The notes under the pieces are model-generated. The model searched no databases. It had not been told where the DNA came from and saw only the letters and a list, made by a program, of their open reading frames with translations. A stretch of 64,000 bases of DNA from Maridesulfovibrio sp. (GTDB taxonomy: Bacteria > Desulfobacterota > Desulfovibrionia > Desulfovibrionales > Desulfovibrionaceae), in the NCBI RefSeq assembly GCF_963677005.1, contig NZ_OY781616.1, positions 1,309,501-1,373,500 on the forward strand. The letters are read 5' to 3'. Positions 17,570 through 26,516 of the stretch are shown here, piece after piece (the first letter of the stretch is position 1; each line of letters starts with the position of its first letter). The position numbers were made by a program, and so were the translations under genes.

Positions 17570-18859
17570 ATGCAGACTGTAAAGCTTGCCATTGCCGGAT
17601 TCGGCACGGTCGGAACCGGACTGGCCCGGATTCTGGAAGATAACGAAGAAATTATTCGCGCCCGCAGCGGCAAGAAATTCGTTCTGACAACCGTACTCGT
17701 CCGTGACGTCAACAAGAAAAGGGATTACCTGCCCGGCCCGGGAGTAAAGTTCACCGCCGATCCCGAAGAATTCACCTCCAGCCCGGACGTTGACATTGTC
17801 GTCGAACTCATGGGCGGCACAACCGTTGCCAGGGAAATCGTCGTCAAGGCTCTTGAATCAGGCAAGCACGTAGTCACCGCCAACAAGCACCTTCTGGCAG
17901 AACACGGCATAGAACTTTTCGAAATCGCCGCCAGAAAAAAAGTCGGCCTCTTTTACGAGTCAAGCGTTGCCGGTGGTATTCCGATCATTCAGTCCATCAA
18001 GGAATCACTGGCCGGAAACCGTATCAAGTCCATAGTGGGTATTCTGAACGGGACCGCCAACTATATTCTTTCGGAAATGTCCACCAACAGCCTGGAATTC
18101 GAAACAGCCCTTCAGCAGGCTCAGGACCTGGGATACGCAGAAGCGGACCCGACCTTCGACATTGAAGGCATAGATACCGCGCACAAGGTCTGCGTACTGA
18201 CCCGCATAGCATACGGAAAGGACTACCCCCTCTCCGAACTGCCGGTGGAAGGCATCACCAAGGTGGAAGGACAGGACATCAGGTTCGCCAGAGAATTCGG
18301 CTACCGCATCAAACTCATCGGGCAGGTCTGCGATGTAGGCGGAAAGCTGGAAGCGGGGGTTTTCCCGGCTCTGGTCAAATACACGCTGCTGCTGGCCCGG
18401 GTGGGCGGCAACTACAATGCCGTACGCGTGGAAGGGAATGCCGTTGGTCCCGCATTTTTTCACGGACAGGGAGCCGGATCGCTGCCCACGGGAAGCGCCG
18501 TGCTGGCCGACATAATGGCCCTTGCCCGGACCGAAGTCCCGGACAACACAGGATTCTGCAACGCTCCCATACCCAAAGCGGACATACTGCCCCCGGAACT
18601 GACCACCTCGGAATACTACTTCCGTTTCACGGTGCAGGACAAGGCCGGGGTAATGGCTGCCCTGTCCAAATGTCTGGCTGAACACAATATTTCCATTGCC
18701 CAGGCAGTACAGAAAGGCAACCCGGACGACAGGGACATACCGGTCGTATTCACCACCCACACCGCAAGCACCAAAGATGTCAAAGCGGCCCTTGAAGAGA
18801 TTGACAAAATGCCCTTCATTGCCCGCAAGACCGTATCAATGCGCATTTTAAAGGGATAA
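17570..18859 (+). CDS. hom: Homoserine dehydrogenase
   Basis: A 429-residue NAD(P)-dependent enzyme that reduces aspartate semialdehyde to homoserine. The N-terminal Rossmann loop is AGFGTVGTGLARIL; the catalytic domain shows TANKHLLA, ESSVAGGIPII, GILNGTANYILS and AEADPTFDIEGIDTAHK; the C-terminal ACT domain (~350-429, TVQDKAGVMAALSKCLAEHN) implies feedback control by an amino acid, usually threonine. I chose ATG 17570 (GAGG 5 nt upstream) over an in-frame ATG at 17531. The next gene starts 9 bp later, so the two are co-transcribed. Confidence 0.96.
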   Translation: MQTVKLAIAGFGTVGTGLARILEDNEEIIRARSGKKFVLTTVLVRDVNKKRDYLPGPGVKFTADPEEFTSSPDVDIVVELMGGTTVAREIVVKALESGKHVVTANKHLLAEHGIELFEIAARKKVGLFYESSVAGGIPIIQSIKESLAGNRIKSIVGILNGTANYILSEMSTNSLEFETALQQAQDLGYAEADPTFDIEGIDTAHKVCVLTRIAYGKDYPLSELPVEGITKVEGQDIRFAREFGYRIKLIGQVCDVGGKLEAGVFPALVKYTLLLARVGGNYNAVRVEGNAVGPAFFHGQGAGSLPTGSAVLADIMALARTEVPDNTGFCNAPIPKADILPPELTTSEYYFRFTVQDKAGVMAALSKCLAEHNISIAQAVQKGNPDDRDIPVVFTTHTASTKDVKAALEEIDKMPFIARKTVSMRILKG

Positions 18860-18868
18860 TATCCAACG

Positions 18869-20050
18869 ATGAAACTTCTTTTTCTAGTAGCAGACGGAAT
18901 GGGCGGATGGCCCCTGGATGAACTCGACGGCAAAACCACGATGGCCGCCGCAAATACACCGAACATGGACATGCTGGCCTCAAAGGGACTGCTCGGAACC
19001 TGCCGGACCGTCCCCAAGGGGATGGCTCCGGGCTCCGATGTAGCGAACATGTCCCTGCTGGGCTTCGACCCGGCCACCTATCATACCGGACGCGGGCCCA
19101 TTGAAGCGGCAGCGCAGGGACTCAAGCTTGATCCGGATGACCTTGTCTGGCGCATGAATCTGGTCAACATCTCCGGTTTCACCGAAGACGGAACAATGTA
19201 CGACTATTCATCCGGACACATAGGCACAGACAAGTCCGTTCCGCTGGTTGAAAAGCTTCAGGCCGAACTCGGCAACGATGAATTTTCATTTTATCCCGGT
19301 ATCCAGTACCGGCACCTGCTGGTTCACAAGGGCGGTGCCGCAAAAATGGAAAGCGGACTGAATATCCGGCCGCCGCACGACATTACCGACAAGCCCATTG
19401 CTGCAGACGTAAAGGAATTCGCCAGAAGCCCGCTTATGGACAAACTCATGCGCGATGCGGAGAAAGTTCTGGCCGGGAACGGTACAAAAGCAGTCTCCAT
19501 CTGGCCGTGGGGTCAGGGCAGGCCGCTGATCCTGCCGCCCTTCGAAGAGAAATTCGGCATGAAAGGAGCCGTGATTTCGGCGGTTGATCTCATCAAGGGA
19601 CTCGGCAATGCTTCGGGCATGAAGGTTATCGACATTGAAGGGGCCACCGGTCTTGTGGACACCAACTACGAAGGCAAGGTGCAGGCCGCACTGGATTTTC
19701 TTGAACACGGCGACTTTGTTTACGTGCACCTTGAAGGCCCGGACGAATCCGGACACATGGGCAGTGTCGAGGACAAGATTAAATCCATAGAAAGATTCGA
19801 TTCGCGCATAGTTGCCCCGCTGCTGGAGAAATACCCTCTGGATCAGGCAAGCTACGTAATCACCTGCGATCATTTTACTCCGATAGAAATCAGGACCCAT
19901 GACGCCACCCCGGTTCCGTTTCTCATGACTTCACCCCGCTGCATTGCATCCGGCGTAACGTCATTTACCGAGGAAACTGCGGACCGCGCCGGTATAATCA
20001 TCCCGGAAGGCCATGAATTCATGCAGTGGGTGCTGGACAAGATAGGATAG
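18869..20050 (+). CDS. ApgM-family protein; probable homoserine kinase by context
   Basis: A 393-residue member of the cofactor-independent phosphoglycerate mutase (archaeal ApgM-type) family within the alkaline-phosphatase superfamily. Metal and nucleophile motifs are visible: VADGMGGWP, the Ser in PGSDVANMSLLGFDP, GRGPIEAAA, HLEGPDESGH and TCDHFTP. Such proteins are commonly annotated phosphoglycerate mutase. Here the gene is 9 bp after hom, and as I recall fitness genetics in Desulfovibrio linked this family to homoserine phosphorylation. So the likely role is homoserine to O-phosphohomoserine for threonine synthesis. Family: sure; reaction: moderate. Confidence 0.8.
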   Translation: MKLLFLVADGMGGWPLDELDGKTTMAAANTPNMDMLASKGLLGTCRTVPKGMAPGSDVANMSLLGFDPATYHTGRGPIEAAAQGLKLDPDDLVWRMNLVNISGFTEDGTMYDYSSGHIGTDKSVPLVEKLQAELGNDEFSFYPGIQYRHLLVHKGGAAKMESGLNIRPPHDITDKPIAADVKEFARSPLMDKLMRDAEKVLAGNGTKAVSIWPWGQGRPLILPPFEEKFGMKGAVISAVDLIKGLGNASGMKVIDIEGATGLVDTNYEGKVQAALDFLEHGDFVYVHLEGPDESGHMGSVEDKIKSIERFDSRIVAPLLEKYPLDQASYVITCDHFTPIEIRTHDATPVPFLMTSPRCIASGVTSFTEETADRAGIIIPEGHEFMQWVLDKIG

Positions 20051-20052
20051 AC

Positions 20053-20463
20053 ATGAGCAAGGAATTCCCCACACCGGACGCATGGCTGGACCACAGCGTA
20101 TCCTATGGCGAAACAGATGCCATGGGCGTAGTCTATTACGCCGAATACCTGCATTTTTTCGAAAGATCGCGCTCGCACTACATACGCGAGCGCGGCATGA
20201 GCTACAATGAAGTTGAAGAACGGGGCATCTTTCTGCCCGTGCGCGAAGCTTCCTGCAGATACCGCATTTCGGCTCACTATGACGACCTGCTGAACATACA
20301 TGTCGGCATAAGCGAATGGAAACGTGCATCAGTCATATTCGTCTACGATATTTTCAAGGACAACAGAACGAAACTGGTTGCCAGCGGATTCACCGAGCAT
20401 GCCTGCGTAAACGCAGACGGGCGCCCTGTAAGGGTTCCGGACTGGCTCAAGGAAATATTTTAA
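20053..20463 (+). CDS. YbgC/FadM-type acyl-CoA thioesterase
   Basis: A 136-residue hotdog-fold protein. The signature YGETDAMGVVYYAEYLHFFERSR is present (conserved DAMGVVYYAEYL with its Asp), followed by the usual ISAHYDDLL strand region. It hydrolyses acyl-CoA or acyl-ACP thioesters in the cytoplasm. The ATG at 20053 begins 2 bp after the previous stop, so it is the third gene of the hom unit. The link to amino-acid synthesis is not obvious. Confidence 0.9.
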   Translation: MSKEFPTPDAWLDHSVSYGETDAMGVVYYAEYLHFFERSRSHYIRERGMSYNEVEERGIFLPVREASCRYRISAHYDDLLNIHVGISEWKRASVIFVYDIFKDNRTKLVASGFTEHACVNADGRPVRVPDWLKEIF

Positions 20464-20916
20464 GCCAGTTCCATTTGATGCGCTTCGCGCTTTCCACAAG
20501 GACAACACTCGTCGACTTCTGTGCATGACCGGACAATCCAATGCCGGGCCAGTTGGAATGAAGGTTGACATCATTTTCATTTGATTTAATCTTTTGTCCT
20601 GTTCAGGACGCCTGTTATTCCACCAAGCATCAAGCCGCTCAGCGCGTCACACAGGGACTGCCTCCATATAAAGGCATGCACCGCCCGGATTAGACCGGCG
20701 GGATAGAATCGACCAGAGTGTCCCGGCCACACAACAATAAAATTTACCGAGAACACCCAGACCGATAACCAGACAACTTGACCGTCAGAAGCAACCTTGT
20801 CTTCTGACAGCTTCAGCGTGGTCCACTCTTTCCATAGAAAGAATCCGGACACACGAGTCAACCACAAACCGGCAGGGTGACAGCACTGCATTCCTGCGGA
20901 CAAAATCAGGCACATC
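20464..20916. other. 453-bp gap with a repeat fragment
   Basis: Only the first ~20 bp (TTTGATGCGCTTCGCGCTTT, 20474-20493) match the repeat family at 8577 and 11751; the palindromic half is absent, so this is a truncated or diverged copy following a plus-strand gene. The rest has no recognisable gene, RNA or terminator. A 110-codon minus frame (20586-20918) overlaps the next gene's start and lacks any recognisable family. Confidence 0.5.
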
Positions 20917-21708
20917 ATGTACTACGACGTTCACACTCACGCATTTCATCCCAAAATTGCAGACAAAGTTCTGGAACAACTGCACGGCCACTACGGAATA
21001 GAAATTGTCGGAAACGGACGCACTGACGACCTGCTCCAAAGAGCAACCAGAGCAGGCATAGACCGTGTAATAGTTCATACAGCCGCAACAACACCGGATC
21101 AGGTCATCCCGGCCAACAACTGGTCTCTGGAACTGGCCGCATCAGATGAGCGGATAATCACCTTCGGCACCATGCACCCGGACTACAAAGACCCTGAAAA
21201 GGAATTTGAAAGACTAGAACGTCACGGGATCAAGGGGCTGAAATTTCATCCCGACTTTCAGGGATTTTTCATGGACGAGCCCAAATTCTACCGCCTTCTC
21301 GAAATGGTTCAGGGCCGATTTGTTGTAATGTTTCATGTAGGGGACAAACTGCCTCCGGAGAAAAATCCATCCTGCCCGATAAAACTCAGAAAAATATTGG
21401 AAAACTTTCCGAAACTGACCTGCATTGCAGCACACATGGGCGGCTACTGCCACTGGCAGTGGGCCTCGGAACAACTGGCCGGATACAACGTGTACATGGA
21501 TACCTCCAGCGCAATTCCGTTCATGGACAAACAGGTATTAAGGGAAATAATGAACAAGCATCCCCGGGAACGGATACTTTTCGGCAGCGATTATCCGCTG
21601 TTCGATCCGGGTCAGACAATGAAAGACCTGCAGCAGGCGCTGAACCTCAAGGACTCGGAACTTGAAGTCCATCTCAGCGCGGCGGAACAACTCTTCGCAG
21701 AACTGTAG
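20917..21708 (+). CDS. Amidohydrolase-family metal-dependent hydrolase
   Basis: A 263-residue TIM-barrel amidohydrolase (Amidohydro_2 type). The metal ligands are visible: DVHTHAFHP (residues 4-12), His in LKFHPDFQGF, His in VMFHVGD, AAHMGGY and the Asp in LFGSDYPLFDP. The protein is soluble and complete. Substrate is unknown; relatives decarboxylate or hydrolyse cyclic and aromatic acids. No clear ribosome binding site is visible. It is followed by a bidirectional terminator. Confidence 0.88.
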   Translation: MYYDVHTHAFHPKIADKVLEQLHGHYGIEIVGNGRTDDLLQRATRAGIDRVIVHTAATTPDQVIPANNWSLELAASDERIITFGTMHPDYKDPEKEFERLERHGIKGLKFHPDFQGFFMDEPKFYRLLEMVQGRFVVMFHVGDKLPPEKNPSCPIKLRKILENFPKLTCIAAHMGGYCHWQWASEQLAGYNVYMDTSSAIPFMDKQVLREIMNKHPRERILFGSDYPLFDPGQTMKDLQQALNLKDSELEVHLSAAEQLFAEL

Positions 21709-21740
21709 ACTGGTTCTGATAAATATTACGGCGACATAAG

Positions 21741-21774
21741 AAAAGCCGCCTGCGGGCAACCACAGGCGGCTTTT
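21741..21774. terminator. Bidirectional terminator
   Basis: AAAAGCCGCCTG (21741-21752) pairs with CAGGCGGCTTTT (21763-21774), giving a U-run on both strands. It separates the plus-strand amidohydrolase from the convergent cytochrome gene. Confidence 0.85.
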
Positions 21775-21802
21775 GCGTGTAACCAAAAACTATGAAGACA
21801 GT

Positions 21803-22297
21803 CTAGTTGTGCGCTCTTTCCCGTTTGGGGTGGCAAGCGTTGTTCGCACAGGGAGCTGTCGCGATATCGGTCTGTCCTTCCTTGTTCAACTTTACATGGC
21901 AGCCACGGCAGCTTCTGTCGCTGGACAGAGTGTGGAATGCCTTGAAGTAGGAGTGGGGACGTCCCTTGTGTTTCAGATCATCGTGACATCCGGCGGAAGC
22001 ACAGTTCTTGATCTGGGATTTGCCGTCCCAGGTGTGGTGACACTTGGAACAGTTTTCATCCTGATGGTCGAAATGGGAAAATTTAACCGGGGTGAAACGC
22101 ACCTGATTCAGCACCTCGGGACGCTGAAATTCAAGGTTGATCGGAAAACGGACAACCAGTTCTTCCTTAACAATTTCAGGCTTGCTGTCAGAAATGTTAG
22201 CAATCTCCTCGCTAAGATTGCTGGTGGTGGTTGCGTAAATAATTACGAGAACGGCAAAAACTACTGCCATTCCTACATACAGAAAATTAGTCTTCAT
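21803..22297 (-). CDS. Membrane-anchored tetraheme cytochrome c3 family protein
   Basis: A 164-residue class III cytochrome. The heme motifs are CSKCH, CASAGCH (CX4CH), CRGCH and CANNACH (CX4CH), the c3 pattern, with additional histidines (FSHFDH, KHKG, KAFH) as sixth ligands. Residues ~4-24 form one hydrophobic segment without an obvious cleavage site, so it is probably anchored to the membrane facing the periplasm. Start ATG 22297 is set by AGGAGG; an upstream ATG at 22312 lies before that site. It should carry electrons between periplasmic hydrogenases/formate dehydrogenases and membrane complexes. It stands alone; a Rex-like site lies 126 bp upstream. Confidence 0.9.
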   Translation of the reverse strand: MKTNFLYVGMAVVFAVLVIIYATTTSNLSEEIANISDSKPEIVKEELVVRFPINLEFQRPEVLNQVRFTPVKFSHFDHQDENCSKCHHTWDGKSQIKNCASAGCHDDLKHKGRPHSYFKAFHTLSSDRSCRGCHVKLNKEGQTDIATAPCANNACHPKRERAHN

Positions 22298-22826
22298 TCT
22301 ATTCCTCCTCATGAAAGTCGTTTTTAACTAATAAAAATCCACGATTATTTCAATAAAAATACGTAGATGTATATGCTCTGCAACTAAACTCGACAACATT
22401 TGGACAAACTACAGAAGGCACATTGAGAAAAATTTCACACAGATTCAAAATCTATTACTACACTCCAAAACCACACAATAGGGACACCGAACAGCGCAGT
22501 AAGATGTTTTAGGATTATTCAAGCAAGCAAAATTGTATTACAGACTGGCAATTTTATCTAATTTTACTATAAAAAATACATTAGACACTCAAAAACAAAA
22601 GACTTATTTAATCAGAATACGTTTTTAAAAACTTTATTTTTTTCTACATAGGCGCAAATCTTTACAGCCAGGAAGCAAAACAGCCCTACCAAATAGAAAA
22701 TACTACCCTCAACTTATACATAACTGTAAAATTTAAAATTAAATTCAAAATAACATACAATTATGTAGAATAAACTTTGATGTAAAAATCCGTCTGCAAA
22801 AGCCCCTACAACATAAATCTGAGCTA
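22298..22826. other. Long AT-rich intergenic region
   Basis: About 530 bp of strongly AT-rich DNA lies between the cytochrome start and the terminator of the ABC operon. I see no gene, tRNA or repeat. The only candidate signals are the Rex-like site at 22423-22440 and short A/T palindromes near 22620. It must hold the cytochrome promoter. Confidence 0.6.
22423..22440 (-). promoter_or_regulatory. Candidate Rex operator upstream of cytochrome c3
   Basis: TTGAGAAAAATTTCACAC matches the Rex consensus TTGTGAAATATTTCACAA at 15 of 18 positions. Rex senses NADH/NAD+ and represses energy genes in sulfate reducers. It lies 126 bp upstream of the cytochrome start. The right half is TTTCACA; the left half has one mismatch. 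Function is inferred. Confidence 0.4.
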
Positions 22827-22865
22827 AAAAATCAAAAACCGTGATATCGAAATCCGATACCACGG
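22827..22865 (-). terminator. Terminator of the purine ABC operon
   Basis: On the minus strand CCGTGGTATCG pairs with CGATATCACGG and is followed by TTTTTGATTTTTT. It lies 70 bp past the ATPase stop codon. Confidence 0.85.
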
Positions 22866-22935
22866 CCTTGCTGTTGAAAAACAATGAAGGGCCGATTATG
22901 ACGCCCGCAGTTCGACCCAGAAATTCATGAAAGAT

Positions 22936-24477
22936 CTATTCACGAACCCCGGCCATGAGCAGGCCGATATTATCAACCTTGGCCTTATCGCAGACCGGGA
23001 ATTCATCCATTATCTGGCCGCAGTACATAACCGCAACACGGTCGGCCAGTTGCAGGGCTTCACCGAGATCACCTGTCACAAGCAGCACACCGGCCATTTT
23101 ACGGGCATCCAGCAGTCTGTACCAGACTTCCTCTGTGGCTGAAATATCCAGCCCCTGAGTCGGCTGCTCGGCAACAATCAGGTGAGGCTGCCGGTAAAGC
23201 TCACGAGCCAGCACCATTTTCTGGAGGTTGCCGCCTGAAAGCTGCCAGGCAAGCGCCTGAACGCGTCCCGGCCGGACATCATAGTCCCGGACAAGCTCAC
23301 GAGCCACGGATGCGGCCTTTTCCCTTTTCAATATGGGCCCGGACGAAAATCCCTGCCTTGTGGTCAGCAGTAGATTGTCCACCAGATCAAGATTGCGGGC
23401 GGTGGCAAGGTCAAGCCGGTCTTCGGGAATGTAGGACATGGAATTGTTCCAGGTCATTTCCGCAAAAAAAGTTCTCCACGGCTTGCCCATGATGAAAATC
23501 GTGTCCTTGGGCGGCTTGCGCAGACCGCAGACCCCTTCGACAAGTTCCTGCTGTCCGTTACCGGCCACCCCTACTATTGCCACGACTTCCCCGCGGCGAA
23601 CATCAAGGTTAATTCCGCGCAGACCGATGCCGGTCATGTTCTTTATCTCAAGAACCTTTTCGCCGATCTCCACTTCCTTCCGGTCAACTTCCAGAATTAT
23701 TTCCTTGCCGACCATCCGGCAGGCCAGATCGGCCTTTGAAACAATCTTATCCCGCGGAACTTCGGCATCGATATTACCGCGGCGCAGGATTGCGACTTCG
23801 TCCGCAATGGCCATGACCTCTTCCAGCTTGTGGCTGATGAAAACAACTGATTTGCCCTGACGGGTCATTGCCCAGAGCGCCTCAAACAGACGGAACGCCT
23901 CGCGAGGAGTCAAAACGGCCGTAGGTTCATCAAAAATCAGCACCCGGCTTTCACGATACAGCAGCTTCAGGATCTCAACCCGCTGCTTCTCGCCCATGGA
24001 CAGGTTGGCCACTTTCGCGGAAGGATCAATGTCCAGCTCGTAATCCGCAGCAAGTTTCCGGACCCGCTCCTCCATCTCCGCAGGGTTGACGAAGAAGCCG
24101 CCCTCCTGTCCGAGCAGGACGTTCTGGGCCACGGTCATGGTATCAACAAGCATAAAATGCTGATAAACCATCCCGACTCCGGCCCTGATGGCGTCCTTGG
24201 AGTTGGAAAAATCAACCGGCTGTCCATCCACTTCAATATGCCCTTCGTCCGGGCGGAACCTCCCTGCCAGCATGGACATAAGCGTACTTTTACCCGCACC
24301 GTTTTCGCCAAGAAGCGCCTTGATGCGCCCGGGGTAAAGATCCAGTGAAATATCGTTGTTGGCAACAACCTTGCCGAACCGCTTGGTGATGCCCTTGAGT
24401 GAGATAATTGGAGGGCAGCCTTCAAATCCTTTGGCCTTCCGGCATTCCGGGCGGGTAAAATCTGTTTGCGAACTCAT
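22936..24477 (-). CDS. Nucleoside/purine ABC transporter ATPase (double domain)
   Basis: A 513-residue protein with two ABC domains in tandem. The first has Walker A GENGAGKSTLM, a Q-loop YQHFML, the signature LSMGEKQRVE and Walker B LIFDEPTAVL. The second has the degenerate Walker A typical of this class (GVAGNGQQELVEG) but an intact signature (LSGGNLQKMV). This is the layout of RbsA/YufO-type ATPases of nucleoside and simple-sugar importers. It is the last gene of the operon, 9 bp after a permease. The neighbouring gpt and BMP protein point to nucleosides or purines. Confidence 0.9.
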   Translation of the reverse strand: MSSQTDFTRPECRKAKGFEGCPPIISLKGITKRFGKVVANNDISLDLYPGRIKALLGENGAGKSTLMSMLAGRFRPDEGHIEVDGQPVDFSNSKDAIRAGVGMVYQHFMLVDTMTVAQNVLLGQEGGFFVNPAEMEERVRKLAADYELDIDPSAKVANLSMGEKQRVEILKLLYRESRVLIFDEPTAVLTPREAFRLFEALWAMTRQGKSVVFISHKLEEVMAIADEVAILRRGNIDAEVPRDKIVSKADLACRMVGKEIILEVDRKEVEIGEKVLEIKNMTGIGLRGINLDVRRGEVVAIVGVAGNGQQELVEGVCGLRKPPKDTIFIMGKPWRTFFAEMTWNNSMSYIPEDRLDLATARNLDLVDNLLLTTRQGFSSGPILKREKAASVARELVRDYDVRPGRVQALAWQLSGGNLQKMVLARELYRQPHLIVAEQPTQGLDISATEEVWYRLLDARKMAGVLLVTGDLGEALQLADRVAVMYCGQIMDEFPVCDKAKVDNIGLLMAGVRE

Positions 24478-24486
24478 GCCAGAAAC

Positions 24487-25416
24487 CTATCCTTCCGGTT
24501 CTATGTTGATTCCCAGATGTGCGGGAGCCGCACCGCTGCGTCCGCGCACGGCAGAAAAAATGAGCACCAGAATGGTCAGGGCATACGGCAGCATAAGCAG
24601 AAGAGATGAAGGGATGTGGGTTCCGACGGCCTGCAACCTGAGCTGAAATGCCATGACTCCCCCGAAAAGATAGGCTCCGAAAACGGCCCTGCCGGGTCTC
24701 CAGAAAGCGAAAATTACCAGCGCAACAGCTATCCAGCCGCGTCCGCCGGAAAGACCGTTGGCCCAGAGATGGGTATACGCAAGCGACAGATAGCCTCCGC
24801 CCAGACCGATCAGAAATCCGCCGCCGAGAAGTGCGATCCAGCGCAGCCGAATGGCTTTCAGCCCGACTGCTGCCGCGGCCGAAGGCTTTTCACCCACGGC
24901 GGTTATTGCCAATCCGAGACTGGTTCTGTTCAGGAAAACCATAAGCAGAAACGGAACAACGAACGAGACATAAACCAGAGCGTCCTGCTTGAAGAGAATA
25001 TCACCCAGATAAGGTATGGACGACAGAATCGGAAAACTGAACTTATCGAATCCGTCCGTGGCCACACCGATGTATGGAGTGCCCAGAAAGTTGCACAGCC
25101 CGGTGCCGAGAATGGTCAGGGCCAGCCCTGAAACAACCTGATTGCCGAGGCAGGTGATGCAGACCAGTCCGTGCATAGCGGCCATGCAGCTGCCGGCAAG
25201 CCCGCCGCAGACAAATCCAAGCCATGGATTGCCGGTAGTCATGGTGACGAAAAACGCCGCAAAAGCGGCCATGCTCATCATACCCTCTACACCGAGGTTG
25301 AGCACTCCGCCTTTTTCGGTGAGTATTTCACCGAGCGTGGCGTAAAGAATCGGCGTACCGGATTGAACCGTAGCAGCCAGCAGGGGGACTATAAAGCTTT
25401 CCAACATCTCTACCAC
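24487..25416 (-). CDS. ABC transporter permease (YufQ/NupQ type)
   Basis: A 309-residue polytopic membrane protein with about eight to nine helices of the BPD_transp_2 family (LTEKGGVLNLGVEGMM near the start; GYLSLAYTHLWANGLSGGRGWIAVALVIF near the end, cited in part: WANGLSGGRGWIAVA). It pairs with the permease at 25452 as a heterodimer in a BMP-dependent importer. Spacing to the following ATPase is 9 bp. Confidence 0.9.
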   Translation of the reverse strand: MVEMLESFIVPLLAATVQSGTPILYATLGEILTEKGGVLNLGVEGMMSMAAFAAFFVTMTTGNPWLGFVCGGLAGSCMAAMHGLVCITCLGNQVVSGLALTILGTGLCNFLGTPYIGVATDGFDKFSFPILSSIPYLGDILFKQDALVYVSFVVPFLLMVFLNRTSLGLAITAVGEKPSAAAAVGLKAIRLRWIALLGGGFLIGLGGGYLSLAYTHLWANGLSGGRGWIAVALVIFAFWRPGRAVFGAYLFGGVMAFQLRLQAVGTHIPSSLLLMLPYALTILVLIFSAVRGRSGAAPAHLGINIEPEG

Positions 25417-25451
25417 CCGAAAAAACGACAGTCCGCAACAAATGCGGACGC

Positions 25452-26510
25452 CTAATTTTTCTTAACGATCTTATAAGTAACCAGCATCTGACCGGCCAGT
25501 ACGGACAGAAGAATCAGACCTTCCATTATGGAACCGAAAGAAGCCGGGGTCTGCAGTTCAAGCTGCATGTTTTCCACCCCTACCCGCAAAGCGGCCAGCA
25601 GATAGGCGGAAATACCTATATAAAGGGGATGCAGCCTTGCCAGCCAGGCCACGACAATAGCCGTGTATCCGTAGCCGACCATGATGCTTGCCTGAAGCCT
25701 GTTAATGGTGGCGGAAGCCTCGATGCACCCTGCCCAACCGGCCAGCGCGCCGGAAATAGCCATAACCAGTATGGTCAGCATTCCGTAAGGCAGGCGGGAG
25801 TACATGGCTACTCTTGCCCCTTCTCCGGCAACCCTTATCTCGAATCCGAGACGGGTGAAACGCAAAAAGGCCCACATGGCCACTCCGGCACCGATGCAGA
25901 CAACCACGCCCCAATGCAGCCGGCTATCACCTATCTGGCCGATAATGGCGCTTGGTGAAAACTCCGGGGTAACCGGAAAACCGAAACTGGACGGATCCTT
26001 CCAGACTCCGAACACCAGATATTCCAGCAGGAGTATGGCGATATAGTTGAGCATCAGGGTGGATATGATTTCGTTCACCTGCAGCTTGAGGCGCAGTATC
26101 GCCGGAATGAACGCCCAGAACGCGCCGAACAGGGCCGCACAGATAAACATCAGCGGCATGAGCAGAATACCGGGCAGATCAGGAAAAGTAAGCGCTGCCC
26201 AGGTTGCACCGATGGCACCGAGAGCAAACTGACCTTCGGCACCGATATTCCAGACCTGCATGCGAAACGCCACGGCCACGCCGAGGGCGCACAGAAAAAT
26301 GGGGATGGCTTTCAGGAGAGCGTCTTCCAGCGCCCATGAAGCTCCAAAAGACCCCTGCCAGAGCACGAGGAGTCCTTGAACGGCGGATTTACCCTGCAGT
26401 TCCAGCAGGAGCGCGCTGATCCCGAAAGAAAGAACCAGAGCGCCCGCGATAATAATCGGGGCGCCCCAGTTCCAGGGTTCGTCGCGCTTTTGTAAGCGAT
26501 AACCCAACAT
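25452..26510 (-). CDS. ABC transporter permease (YufP/NupP type)
   Basis: A 352-residue integral membrane protein of the BPD_transp_2 family with an extra N-terminal helix. Typical stretches are FRMQVWNIGAEGQFALGAIG and VNEIISTLMLNYIA. It starts 6 bp after the binding-protein stop codon, and the next permease follows after 35 bp. Together they form the membrane channel of the proposed purine nucleoside importer. Confidence 0.9.
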   Translation of the reverse strand: MLGYRLQKRDEPWNWGAPIIIAGALVLSFGISALLLELQGKSAVQGLLVLWQGSFGASWALEDALLKAIPIFLCALGVAVAFRMQVWNIGAEGQFALGAIGATWAALTFPDLPGILLMPLMFICAALFGAFWAFIPAILRLKLQVNEIISTLMLNYIAILLLEYLVFGVWKDPSSFGFPVTPEFSPSAIIGQIGDSRLHWGVVVCIGAGVAMWAFLRFTRLGFEIRVAGEGARVAMYSRLPYGMLTILVMAISGALAGWAGCIEASATINRLQASIMVGYGYTAIVVAWLARLHPLYIGISAYLLAALRVGVENMQLELQTPASFGSIMEGLILLSVLAGQMLVTYKIVKKN

Positions 26511-26516
26511 AAATAA

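Noticed and set aside
20586-20918. 110-codon minus frame in the gap before the amidohydrolase
   Set aside because: No recognisable family or ribosome binding site; overlaps the start of the next gene.
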